64,000 nt of DNA, taken from assembly GCF_009870125.1 (NCBI RefSeq), contig NC_046683.1, positions 38,207,869 to 38,271,868 of the forward strand. Reading direction: 5' to 3'. How positions within the stretch are numbered: position 1 is the stretch's first letter; every line of letters begins with the position of its first letter. The notes under the pieces were generated by a model that did no database searches, was not told the DNA's origin, and saw nothing but the letters and a program-made list of their open reading frames with translations. This document shows positions 32,522-42,330 of the stretch, piece by piece. The translations under genes were made by a program, and so were the position numbers. Source of the stretch: Drosophila pseudoobscura. Its lineage: Eukaryota > Arthropoda > Insecta > Diptera > Drosophilidae.

Positions 32522-34488
32522 TTAAGGCGATTTACTTTCTCTTATGAAGCCTTTTTTCAATAGTTCATCTATTTGGGTATCTACTTCTTTCTTCTCCTGA
32601 TATGAAAGTCTTCTCGGAACAGTGCGTACAGGTTCTTCTGATTTAAGTTTGAGATTCATTTCGTAGTTATGTTGAATTGCTGGAATGTTAGTTAAGTCTG
32701 AATAGTTAAGTTTTATCAATTCCATGAATTTACTACGTTCTTTATCAGTTCGCTTTGGGTCGATATTATAGCTGTCCTCTTCTTTTGTTATTTCAATACT
32801 ATATATATACGGTATATCTAAGTTGGTTCTTTCTAATGATTCACCTGCCATATGCTTTTGCTCGTTATCTTTCAATAAAAGGTCAATGTTATTACAATTC
32901 AATTGGACACTAATCTTATTCTCATAATTTTCATCCTTCAATAATCCATTATTATTGATATCTGATAACATCATCTCACTGTCTCTATTTGTCAATACTA
33001 CATTTTCAATTTGGTCACTCTCAATGTTCACTAATACTCTATTTTCATCTAAGTCACTGTTCACTAATACTCTATTTTCAATTTCATTTTCAAAAATTAA
33101 TTTTATTCCATAATTTTCAAGGAAACTGCGCCCCCGAAGGACATTATACGAAATATAGTTGTTTGGTACAACGAAAAATATAAGTTCTTTTTCAATGTTA
33201 TGAAAAACTAAATTGACAATTATTTTTCCAAAAATGCTTATTCTCGAACCGTTAACTCCAAAATACTCTGTCGGTCTTAGTACACCATCAAAATTTTCAT
33301 AAGGTATCGCCGAGCGCTGCATCAAATTAATAGCGCTACCGGTGTCCAACATGCCAGAAAGAAATTTAATTTGATACCTGCGTTTTATATCAGTGTAAAA
33401 ATATACCCCTACCTGATTAACAATAGGAACAAAAATATTGTTCTCCTCTCTGTCGTCCATCGGCGGGTTGCTGGCTGTACCCACGGATCGCTGGGTTGAC
33501 ATAGACTTCTGTTGGCAATCCTTCACCTGGTGCTGCATGGATCCACACTGGAAACACGATCCCTTCTCCCGCTTAGGTGCGGGACACGATGGAGCATAAT
33601 GGCCATGTGATGAACAATTATAGCAGCGCCCCTGGTTCCGGTCATTTTCGGAAGCGGTTATCCCAGTGCGCCTAAAATTCGTCTGGGTACTCTTCCTCAA
33701 AGCCTCGTATTGTCGAGCTAGCTCCTTAAGTTTTCCGATGGTCGACGCTGAATACAATAAGGCGATACTGGAAGATCGATCACGAAAACCATCAATGATG
33801 AACTGCACTGTCAATTTCTCTTCGATGTCGGCACGCATAGCAATTTCTTCCATGCGAAGAATATATCCCATTACGGAGTTTTTCCCCGGGTTGAAAAAGG
33901 TTTCCTTCAACAGGAGTACCACGTCGGCAGTTGAATTGCTGCGGCCAAAAGTTTTTAGGAAGTTTCCTTTAAGCTCGTCGTAAGTTTTTGATTTGTCGAC
34001 ACGCATGAACAAGTCCGCCTCTGTTCCCGCCTTCATCAACATGCGCACACAACGAAGCTTAAAATTGCTGCTTTCGTTCACGCCTCCGCAAATCCGTTCA
34101 AAATTCAAGACCCATTCAGAGGCTTCATCATTTTCACTGGCAGAAAAAGGGGCAATAAGTTGCTTGACCATTCGGATGTCATCGGTGGTCCATGGTTGTC
34201 CATTACCATTAAGGCAGCCAGTTTCTTCTTTTTCTCAGCAACCCTTATTGCGGCGTCAAGTAATTCTTCTTCTTTCATATCGTCGATCTGCTCATTTTCA
34301 GACACTTTCTCCTCCGATTCAATATCCGATTTATTCACCAGACTTTCAGAAACTTCGTCCATTCCACCACTTATGGCAAGCTTGCGAAGTTGCCTTAGTG
34401 TTGCGCTGGCTGGAAAAATGATCTCCTTCTCCAGCAACCACTCTACAATTTTTTCTTTGTCAATGTTTGCCATGGTTTCCTCAGTCAT
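32522..34488 (-). pseudogene. Gag and protease of the nested gypsy-like element
   Basis: ATG at 34488 opens an acidic Lys/Glu-rich N-terminal region. A frameshift near 34160 leads into the long frame 32522-34171 with a capsid-like 'SEWVLNFERICGG' region. Two CCHC knuckles follow ('CYNCSSHGHYAPSC' and 'CFQCGSMQHQVKDC') near 33530-33640. The retropepsin has 'GMLDTGSAINLM' near 33340 and the 'LRGRSFLENYGI' end. A linker leads to the RT start 'LKSEEPVRTVPRRLSYQEK'. Short near-repeats with an 'NRVLVN' core encode part of the linker (about 32985-33080). Confidence 0.85.
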
Positions 34489-34584
34489 TTATAAAATGTG
34501 GAAAATACTCGTTGTCGGGGATGCCAGTAGACAAATACTTATGTAGGCAGATTCTTTAAAGGGCTACGATCCCACTTCTGAAGT

Positions 34585-34650
34585 TATTGGCGCAGAAAAT
34601 CCACGGATGTTTTATACTTTTTAAGATTATAATACTAAAACAACCTAACA
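34585..34650 (-). repeat. 5' LTR remnant (66 bp) of the nested gypsy-like element
   Basis: Matches both ends of the 329-bp LTR, but the middle 263 bp is deleted between TTAT repeats. The LTR promoter must therefore be absent. Confidence 0.8.
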
Positions 34651-34654
34651 CGTT

Positions 34655-35025
34655 AATTAATTAATTATTATGTATTTTTAAAGTTTTTTTAAACCTACAT
34701 TCCAGGACATAGTAAAATTCTTTAAAAATTTTCAAAGAGCTCTTCCCCGACGTACCGTCCACATTGTAATCGAATATTAGCTTTTCATCCAGCACATGTT
34801 TCAAACTGGATGCCATCGATGAGCTCGTCCCCAATAAGCTCCTTATTTTGTTGATCTAATAAAAGAATATAATTTCAAAAAAAATAACAACTAGCTGTCA
34901 TAGAAGGATAGGCTACCACTCACATAAAAATCGGTAAGCTCTGGAGTTATAATAGAGTTGAAATGCTCCAACTCCATCGTCGACTCTATCGGAAATTTTA
35001 CGAAATGTTGTACGTCAGGCTCTTT
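34655..35025 (-). pseudogene. Downstream exons of the CACTA-type transposase gene
   Basis: Minus-strand translation gives 'MELEHFNSIITPELTDFYV' before a GTGAGT donor-like site near 34923. After an AT-rich intron-like stretch there is an exon with 'LKHVLDEKLIFDYNVDGTSGK' and 'LKIFKEFYYVLE'. These resemble the C-terminal helical domain found with this transposase type. Copy 2 (40500-40605) matches the left part and then jumps to the 37079 region, so the exon is deleted there. Confidence 0.45.
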
Positions 35026-35107
35026 TTATACCCGATACTCAAAATGAGTATTGGGGTATATTAGATTTGTGATAAAAGTGGATGTGTGTAACGTCCAGAA
35101 GGAATCG
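35026..35107 (+). mobile_element. DINE-1-like 5' terminal fragment
   Basis: The first 82 bp of the DINE-1-like repeat (TTTTTATACCCGATACTC to GAAGGAATCG), ending abruptly at the transposase sequence. It supplies the apparent C-terminus of the transposase frame. Confidence 0.8.
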
Positions 35108-35926
35108 TAATATTTCGGAAATCGTAACTTTATTTTGTTTAGAAATTTTACCTTTTACTTTATTATAAAATATTCTTTCCAAAAATTTTCGCATTACACC
35201 CAAATCTACAAGATGCATGCAATCTAGGGGAACTTGGGTAATCATTAGGACCCCAAGCTTTTCAAAAGCGGACGGAACCGTTAAGTGATCACTACTATGA
35301 TAATTTTGGCTTGAAAAAGCTTCATCTGTTATTAACTCTGCACAACTAGTGCTGTAAGTTAATGTAGAATCCACTTTATGCGCTACCTGTATACATTTGG
35401 TACAGCCGTGGCTGGACGTGTGTCCAGGTGTGCCTGTAACAAATGCTCTTGCAGGAGCATCACAAACAACAGCTCGAATTTCCAAGTGAACAGTTTTATC
35501 TTGAATGGTGAGTCCATTTGCCTTTAAATCGGACAACTCATTTGTGAACTTTGACAAAAACTCTTCAGAATTAAATGGCTTATTGTGACCTGAAAAAATA
35601 CCTATGGGGAAGACCGGACATTTGTTTAAATTGTTTACTCTAATTAAAATAGGCCACAATTGTGCACGAGAACTTTTAAATAATGAAAGCCCGTCACCAT
35701 TAACATCAATACTTAATATATCGGGAAGATCCTGAATCACCGACAATTTGTTTAATTGCTTTGATAAACCAATATGCAAATAAGAGCCGCCTCCTATTTG
35801 CATTATTTCAGGCTTTTCAGTGCAATTAAATCTATAAAAAGGCCTAACGTTCAAATTTTCTTCATTTAAAATCTTAATCAAATCTAAGACGCAACTACGC
35901 TTCGGTTTGTGCTTCACAAACCACTT
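35108..35926 (-). pseudogene. CACTA/tnp2-like DDE transposase, central exon remnant
   Basis: Enzyme that would cut and move the CACTA element. The open frame (35039-35944) gets its first and last residues from DINE-1 sequence at each side; the transposase proper is about 270 residues. Motifs in order: 'SCVLDLIKILN', 'GGGSYLHIGL', 'DGLSLFKSSRAQLWPIL' (first Asp region), 'PIGIFSGHNKP', 'VVCDAPARAFV' with a following 'HGCTKC' pair (second Asp and zinc-like motif), and 'PLDCMHLVDLGVMRKFL'. The order matches the tnp2-like transposases of CACTA-type elements as I know them. The assignment is also supported by the CACTA ends and 3-bp duplication. No internal stop remains, but both ends are cut off. 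Confidence 0.65.
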
Positions 35927-36940
35927 TTTATACCCGATACTCAAAATGAGTATTGGGGTATATTAGATTTGTGGTAAAACTGGATGTGTGTAACGTCCAG
36001 AAGGAATCGTTTCCGACCCCATAAAGTATATATATTCTTGATCAGCATCAATAGCCGAGTCGATTGAGCCCTGTCTGTCTGTCCGTCCGTCCGTCCGTCC
36101 GTCTGTCCGTCTGTCCGTCCCCTTCAGCGCCTAATGCTCAAAGACTATAAGAGCTAGAGCAACGATGTTTTGGATCCAGACTTCTGTGGTATGTCACTGC
36201 TACAAGAATAGTTCAAAACTTTGCCCCGCCCACTTCCGCCCCCACAAAGGACGAAAATCTGTGGCATCCACATTTTTAAGGATACGATAAAACTAAAAAC
36301 GCAGAATCGTAGAAGATGACTAAATCTTATAGAGTGCAAAATCTGAGCCAGATCCTATAATTGTTATAGCCAGAATCACGAAAACAATTTCACTCTTTCT
36401 CGCTCTGTCTCACTCTAACACACAGGTTTCATGGTCGGTTTTGCCAATTGCAAAATATGAGTTCAAGGATCTCAGAACCTATAAGAGCCAGAGCAACCAA
36501 ATTTGGTATCCACACTCCTGTGATATCGGACCTTGACCGTTTCGTGTCCAAATTTCGCCGCACCCCCTTCCGCCCCCGCAAAGGACAAAAATCTGAGGCA
36601 TCCACAAATCTCAGAGACTATTAAGGCTAGAGTAGCCAAATTTGGTACACACACTCCTTTAAGATGTCACTATAAAACGTATATCTCAGAATTTCGCCCC
36701 ACCCCCATCCGCCCCCACAAAGGACGAAAATCTGTTGCATCCACAATATTGCAGATTCGAGAAAACTAACAACGCAGAATCATAGAGAATGACCATATCT
36801 ATCCAGTTGCTGAATTTGGATCAGATCGGATAATTTTTATAGCCGAAAAGAAAAAAAAACAATTTGCAGCGGCTACGCTGCGCCCGACGACACGTTCAGA
36901 CATATTTTCTGTCTCTCTCGCACGCATTATATTTCGTTCA
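35927..36940 (+). mobile_element. DINE-1-like repeat, nearly full copy lacking the 3' end
   Basis: Starts TTTTTATACCCGATACTC and has the AAAGTATATATATTCTTG core, the longest (GTCY)n run in the window (36071-36122) and the tandemly related TCTCAGAGACTAT blocks. It ends at CTCTCTCGCACGC without the terminal stem-loop. It separates the transposase exon from its probable 5' exon at 37079-37790. Confidence 0.8.
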
Positions 36941-37078
36941 ATGCCAACGCAAAAATTATTTGTGAGAAATACGACTTTTTAAAGCAACGAAATCATCTTT
37001 TTTTTCACTGTCCACATTTAGTTGTACGCTACTGTATATATGTACATATGTACAATTACTATTAATTTGGTTCAATTG

Positions 37079-37723
37079 TATAAAAAGAATTTGTTCGATT
37101 TTTAAAACGGTTGTTTGTTTCAACAAAAACAACAATGTTCACTGTAGGTCAGCGGTGGGCTGTTCATTTCCTCCAACAACAAAAACAAAACAGCCAAGCC
37201 GCACAAATAAGGGTTACTTTTTGTTGCTTTTCTTTTGTTGTTTGTTTTGCTGCTGGACTGCTCAAAAATTGCAATTTCGTGCCCACCGCAGATTATAACA
37301 ATTTAATTCGCTAATACGGATTTACATTCTATTTCTTTATTCTTCTTTTATTCCCCAACATAAGAGAAGAATAAAGAAATATAGTGTGAATGCAGCGAAA
37401 CATGAATATAATTTGAACACAGTTTTTTCATAAATTTAACTTTTTATACAATTGAGATTTTTTTTATTTAACACGCGTACAATACATATTATTAATTATT
37501 TAAAAACTGCACTTACCTGATAATAATAATAATCACAGATTACTTATTTTCACTTATAAAAACTCCGTGTGACGATTGCAAATAGCAAAGAACAAAGCAA
37601 AAGAGTTCTGTCGACGCAGGCGCAAAGAAGACGAAAAGATAAAACGAAGTTCTCTGCTTCTGCGCACGGTCGGCAGAACCGAATTACGTTCGGCACACGC
37701 GGAAAAGAAAGAAACAAAAGAAA
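37079..37723 (-). repeat. 645-bp duplicated segment, copy 1 (probable 5' exon/intron of the transposase gene)
   Basis: Matches 40606-41250 at nearly every position, in direct orientation. On the minus strand it contains a good splice donor, CAG/GTAAGTGC near 37511-37520, after an ATTATTATTATCAG stretch. This is consistent with the first exon and intron of the minus-strand transposase gene. It also contains an inverted repeat of about 24 bp (37324-37392). It was not treated as an LTR because it lacks TG...CA ends. Confidence 0.7.
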
Positions 37724-38039
37724 AAACAAAGGGTTCGATTTGGCTGGCGTCAACGCCTCGATGACATTGTAGATGACATTCGTCATCGCTCACTGCTGGT
37801 ACTGCTGATACATATGTATGTATTGGAATTGTATAAGGAATTGCCTGTGCGTGCAGCTTAAAAGCAGACAAAGCCATTGGGTGACAAGCATATTAAGCTG
37901 AAAATAGCGAAACTTAAGTGGGACCAGTTAAGGTTCCTGATACGAGAGAGGAACTTGGCGCTTTCTGGGTCTATCAGCTATCGTAGTAACTAATTTTATT
38001 GTAAATCGATTACTTATTTTATTTCAAATACAACACGAA

Positions 38040-38784
38040 ATGACGGAGCTGAAGAATATGATGGCTCAGTTGGTCACCATGCAAATGCTTAACGCAGAGG
38101 CAACCGCGGCAGCAGCAACAGCTAATCAGCAGCAGAAAATCAGTAAAGAGGATACCCAAGAGATTTTCCACGACAGTAGCCCTGGTGGACAGGCTACCAA
38201 AAACGTTAGGCAAGCATCGGTCAAAGAAACAGCAAACACCTTGCCAGAGTTTGACCAACAAAGTAGTTGATGCTTACCAATGGGACGAGAAATTTTGATT
38301 GCTAGCAATTTATACACGGCTTAAGGGCCCCGCCAAATTGTGGCTCGACTCTTCGCCGGTTCTACACACCACATGGAACAACTTCGATGCAGCTATACAA
38401 GACGAGTTTGAAGCTAACCCAGACGAGGCGGAAGTTCACTTTAATAAGGCTAATGCAACCAGACGATCGAAGGAAACAGTGAAGGAGTACTATTTCCGGA
38501 TGTCCGCCCTTGGCGTGCTTTTCGCCTATGAAGCAGTTTCGTGATACAGCTGCTTCTTATTTCGTAAATAGAGGTCGGCCAATTGCGAACGAAAAGGAAT
38601 TCTTATCAAAAGGCAACAACTTCGAGGCAAAACAGGACAACGATGTAAAGCCAATAAAACCGAAGGAAACTCAGAAGTGGTACAATTGTGGAGAAGTCGG
38701 GCATTTCGCTAATTCATGCCCAAAGCTGAAGAAGAAGTCTGGAAGTCAGGCTAGTATCATGCGCCAGTCAGTTGCCCAATAAAT
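38040..38784 (+). pseudogene. Gag remnant with one zinc knuckle
   Basis: ATG at 38040 opens 'MTELKNMMAQLVTMQMLNAE' with an Ala/Gln-rich segment. Stops and frame changes near 38268, 38295 and 38530 separate it from a capsid-like 'KGPAKLWLDSSP' block and a C-terminal part with the knuckle 'CGEVGHFANSC' near 38690-38720. The first Cys of the knuckle is preserved two residues upstream (Y-N-C). Dead. Confidence 0.7.
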
Positions 38785-38791
38785 CAACGCT

Positions 38792-38998
38792 GATCGCCAG
38801 AGGTGCTCTATGAAAATACGACGCATTTGTGGCGGTTCTTGTATCCTTACCGAAGTAATGGTTGTGGATATGGACATCGATGGAAAAATAATTACAGCCA
38901 AAGTATACGTAGCAGACGACGATCTCTTGCAGGAGGACTTCCTGCTGGGACAGGACGTCATCATTAGTGCTCATCTATTGCGTCAAGTCAGGCCATGA
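38792..38998 (+). pseudogene. Retropepsin-like fragment
   Basis: Encodes 'VMVVDMDIDGKIITAKVYVADDDLLQEDFLLGQDVI', i.e. the flap-to-end part of an aspartic protease of the Ty3 type with a 'LLGQDV' ending. No catalytic D-T-G precedes it, so it is partial. A stop follows at 38996. Confidence 0.5.
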
Positions 38999-39120
38999 AG
39001 TATCTAACAACTTATTTGATTCCCTTACATATACCTTACATATACGTAACTAAACGTGCAACAAAATAAAATTTCAATTTTAAAACTTTGCACTTCATTT
39101 CAATTCCATACCTGAACAAA

Positions 39121-39339
39121 ATGAAGACTGACGCCAAACCGGATCAATTCGACTTGTCAGAGGAGGTGGCCAAGCTGCAGCTCGAGATAGCCCCTATTGT
39201 AATGGATAACGAGGACGGTTTCTCGGACTCCGACTCGGACTTTGATTCACTTGAGGACATTGAGGACGATAATACTTATCTCCCGGTTAATAGTAGTGTC
39301 GTGGCTAATAATAACGACCAGGCTAATAACGATGATTAA
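39121..39339 (+). pseudogene. Acidic ORF fragment of the same remnant
   Basis: 72 residues from ATG 39121, rich in Asp, Glu and Ser, including an alternating S-D-S-D stretch, followed by an Asn-rich tail. No family recognised. Its position directly before the polypurine-like tract suggests it is the end of the last ORF of the retroelement. Confidence 0.4.
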
Positions 39340-39507
39340 GATAAGCAAGAGAACCAAGCTATCCAAGATGAGCAGGAGCCGCCTGCCGAAGTTGAAAACA
39401 CAATAAAGTTATACAATCTTCCATTATGATCAAAAATTTGTGGTTTTTCCTCAAGCTTCAAGATCAAGTCTGGCTCATAACAGCTGGCGGCAGCACTACG
39501 AGGGGGC

Positions 39508-39768
39508 TGTTAGGGTGTCAGGGAGTAACCGCTCTATAATTGTTGAGACACTCGCCTTGCCATCATACATTGCAATTATTGTCTGCAAAAGTGAAAAACG
39601 AGGCTCGGTCCGTCTTTTGCCTTTTCGGGAAAAGCAAAGCATACTTTTGGGGTTCGCAATAATTGTTCTCGTGTATAATGCATGTAAGAAGTGTCTTTTA
39701 GTGACATGTTGCATTGGCAGATGTATAATCCTGATATGCGGGCCGCCGCTTTACTCCATACCTGGTAC
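39508..39768 (+). repeat. Truncated LTR (TGTTAGGG start)
   Basis: Begins TGTTAGGGTGTCAGGG immediately after a G-rich tract and runs until CACTA at 39769. No second copy is in the window, so this is inferred from position and TG start only. Confidence 0.5.
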
Positions 39769-39848
39769 CACTAACCATACAGTATATAGATGTGCCAGTT
39801 CATACAACCACTAATCATATAGTATATAGATGTGCCAGTTCATGCAAC
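39769..39848 (+). repeat. Second CACTA left end, terminal 40 bp duplicated in tandem
   Basis: The first CACTAACCATACAG copy (39769-39808) is followed directly by a second, CACTAATCATATAG (39809-39848), with a few substitutions, and then by the subterminal region shared with copy 1. Confidence 0.8.
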
Positions 39849-40605
39849 GAAAGCGTCACACACTGGCTAGCGCGTTCAGTACCCCAGAGTGACGTCATCA
39901 TGAGAGAGAGAGCGCAGAGAGAACATCTGTGCATGTGTTAGTACACACGCAATATATTGCAGTACGGGTCATCGATGACTCAGCTGCTGACACGTCGATG
40001 AACGCCTCACTACCCCCGATGACATAGTCGATGACCGGCCATACGCTGAGCTGTTTACTTTAACATGGAGATGTCCTAGGGCATAATCGATGACATTGTC
40101 ATCGAGCGTTGCCGAAAAATCATGCACTTAATACACGATGATTTTTCATGCATTTTATCATGCATCATGCATTTTATAAGTGATGATTTTTTGGCTTAAA
40201 TCATCGCTGATTTTTACCTAAATATCATGCATTTTATAAGTGATGATTTTAGCCAAAAAATCATGCATTTTATAGGTGATGATTTTAGCCGAAAAATCAT
40301 GCATTTTATATAAAAAGTAATACATTGTAATTGTTTATTTTTCCAATTATTTTTATTTATTATTATTCATTATTGTCTGCTTTGTATTTTTTTTCTCTTG
40401 AGGTCTTCTGAATATGACTAATGTTGTGAATAGCCTTCCGAATCACTTTTTCTGCTGGCTCGTCGGGTATTTTCATCTTCACCGCCGCTGAAATAATATG
40501 AATATATTAATTAATTAGTTATTGTGTTTTTTTTAAGTTCTTTTTAGACCTACATTCCAGGACATTGTAAAATTCTTTAAAATTTTTCAAAGCGCTCTTC
40601 CTCGG
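39849..40605 (+). mobile_element. Non-autonomous CACTA copy 2, left arm
   Basis: Shares 39849-40095 and 40320-40605 with copy 1 (29157-29640 and 34655-34745). It includes the transposase C-terminal codons on the minus strand (40345-40500). It then joins the 645-bp segment at 40606 with loss of the transposase core, so it is an internal-deletion derivative. Confidence 0.7.
40100..40320. repeat. CACTA subterminal repeat array (ATCATGCATTTTATAAGTGATG)-like
   Basis: At least five imperfect copies of a unit built from AATCATGCATTTTATA and AGTGATGATTTTAGCC occur, some inverted or truncated. Copy 1 has about one unit at 29405-29460. Repeated subterminal motifs of this kind are the transposase or accessory-protein binding sites in CACTA elements. 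Confidence 0.75.
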
Positions 40606-41250
40606 TATAAAAAGAATTTGTTCGACTTTTAAAACGGTTTTTTGTTTCAACAAAAACAACAATGTTCACTGTAGGTCAGCGGTGGGCTGTTCATTTCCTC
40701 CAACAACAAAAACAAAACAGCCAAGCCGCACAAATAAGGGTTACTTTTTGTTGCTTTTCTTTTGTTGTTTGTTTTGCTGCTGGACTGCTCAAAAATTGCA
40801 ATTTCGTGCCCACCGCAGATTATAACAATTTAATTCGCTAATACGGATTTACATTCTATTTCTTTATTCTTCTTTTATTCCCCAACATAAGAGAAGAATA
40901 AAGAAATATAGTGTGAATGCAGCGAAACATGAATATAATTTGAACACAGTTTTTTCATAAATTTAACTTTTTATACAATTGAGATTTTTTTTATTTAACA
41001 CGCGTACAATACATATTATTAATTATTTAAAAACTGCACTTACCTGATAATAATAATAATCACAGATTACTTATTTTCACTTATAAAAACTCCGTGTGAC
41101 GATTGCAAATAGCAAAGAACAAAGCAAAAGAGTTCTGTCGACGCAGGCGCAAAGAAGACGAAAAGATAAAACGAAGTTCTCTGCTTCTGCGCACGGTCGG
41201 CAGAACCGAATTACGTTCGGCACACGCGGAAAAGAAAGAAACAAAAGAAA
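40606..41250 (-). repeat. 645-bp duplicated segment, copy 2
   Basis: Same length and nearly the same sequence as 37079-37723; differences are seen only near the left edge, in the segments compared. It includes the 24-bp-arm inverted repeat (40856-40922) and the splice-donor-like CAG/GTAAGTGC on the minus strand. Confidence 0.85.
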
Positions 41251-42330
41251 CGAGGGGGAACGTTGTGAGTTGCTGCGGACACCGCAACTCTAGAGTTATA
41301 CCCGATACTAAGTCAGTATGGCTCTCCTCCGGCAGAGGCCGCTAATATTAAACGACACGACAAAGAGTGCGTGCGAGAGAGACAGAAACTCAGTCTGAGC
41401 GTGACGTCGGGCGCTGCGTAGCCACTGCAAATTGATTTGTTCCTTTTGGCTATAAAAATGGTCTGATCTGATCCAGATTCAGCAATCTGATATATATGGT
41501 CATTATCTATGATTCTTCGTTTTTAGTTTTCTCAAATCTGCAATATTGTGGATGCAAAAGATTTTCGTCCTTTGTGTGGGCGGAAGGGGGTGGGGCGAAA
41601 TTTTGAGATAAAGGTTTTATAGTGAGATTTAACAGGAGTGCGGATACTAAATTTGGTTACTCTAGCTTTAATAGTCTCTGAGATTTGTGAATATCCCCAG
41701 ATTTTCATCCTTTGCGGGGGCGGAAGGGGGTGTGTGGAGTGTGGAGGAGTGTGGATACCAAATTTGGTTGCTCTAGCTTTTATAGTCTCTGAGATCTAGG
41801 CGCTAATGTTTTACTCTAAGCAAAGCCGCCTATGCTACGTGTGTGTTAGAGAGAGACAGGGCGAGAGAAATGAAATTGTTGTCTTGATGCTGGCTATGAT
41901 AATAATACGATCCAATTCAGATTCTGCAGTCTAAAAGATATGGTCATTCTCTACGATTCTGCGTTTTTTGTTTTCTCGTATCTTTAAAATTGTGGATGCC
42001 ACAGATTTTCGCCCTTTGTGGGGGCGGAAGTGGGCGGGGCAAAGTTTTGAAATATTTTTGTAGCAGTGACATATCACAGAAGTCTGGATCCAAAACAACG
42101 TTGCTCTAGCTCTTATATTCTTTGAGCATTAGGCGCTGAAGGGGACGGACAGACGGACAGACGGACGGACGGACAGACAGACAGGGCTCAATCGACTCGG
42201 CTATTGATGCTGATCAAGAATATATATACTTTATGGGGTCGGAAACGATTCCTTCTGGACGTTACACACATCCACTTTTACCACAAATCTAATATACCCC
42301 AATACTCATTTTGAGTATCGGGTATAAAAA
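41248..42330 (-). mobile_element. DINE-1-like repeat, full-length copy
   Basis: Minus orientation: the 3' end AACGAGGGGGAACG with stem-loop is at 41248-41290 and the 5' end CGATACTCAAAATGAG at about 42301-42320. It has (GTCY)n near 42145-42183 and the AAAGTATATATATTCTTG core. It is the same type and length as the copy at 50313-51375. Confidence 0.85.

Larger units (their letters stand above)
29658..34650 (-). mobile_element. Gypsy-like LTR retrotransposon inside the CACTA element, dead
   Basis: Flanked by the 4-bp duplication CGTT (29654-29657 and 34651-34654). The left (3') LTR is 29658-29986. The right (5') LTR is only 34585-34650 because of an internal deletion. On the minus strand it encodes gag, protease, RT, RNase H and integrase. 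The frame breaks in several places, and the RT active-site segment is deleted. LTR ends are TGTTAGG...CAATA on the element strand. Confidence 0.87.
37850..39768 (+). mobile_element. LTR-retrotransposon remnant (gag, protease, 3' LTR start)
   Basis: Plus-strand fragments lie in the order leader, gag (38040-38784), protease (38792-38998), an acidic ORF (39121-39339), a polypurine-like ACGAGGGGGC and a TGTTAGGG LTR start at 39508. RT, RNase H and integrase are deleted. The LTR is cut by the second CACTA left end at 39769. The family could not be named. Confidence 0.65.

Noticed and set aside
37550..37877. Overlapping open frames on both strands, repeated at 41081-41345
   Set aside because: They arise from the duplicated 645-bp segment; the splice-donor context suggests 5' leader rather than protein.
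40100..40320. Possible CRISPR-like array
   Set aside because: Units are imperfect, partly inverted, without unique spacers, in a eukaryotic transposon; they fit CACTA subterminal repeats.
37079..41250. The 645-bp direct repeats as LTRs of one retroelement
   Set aside because: Ends are not TG...CA, there is no primer site or polypurine tract at their inner edges, and a CACTA terminus lies between them.
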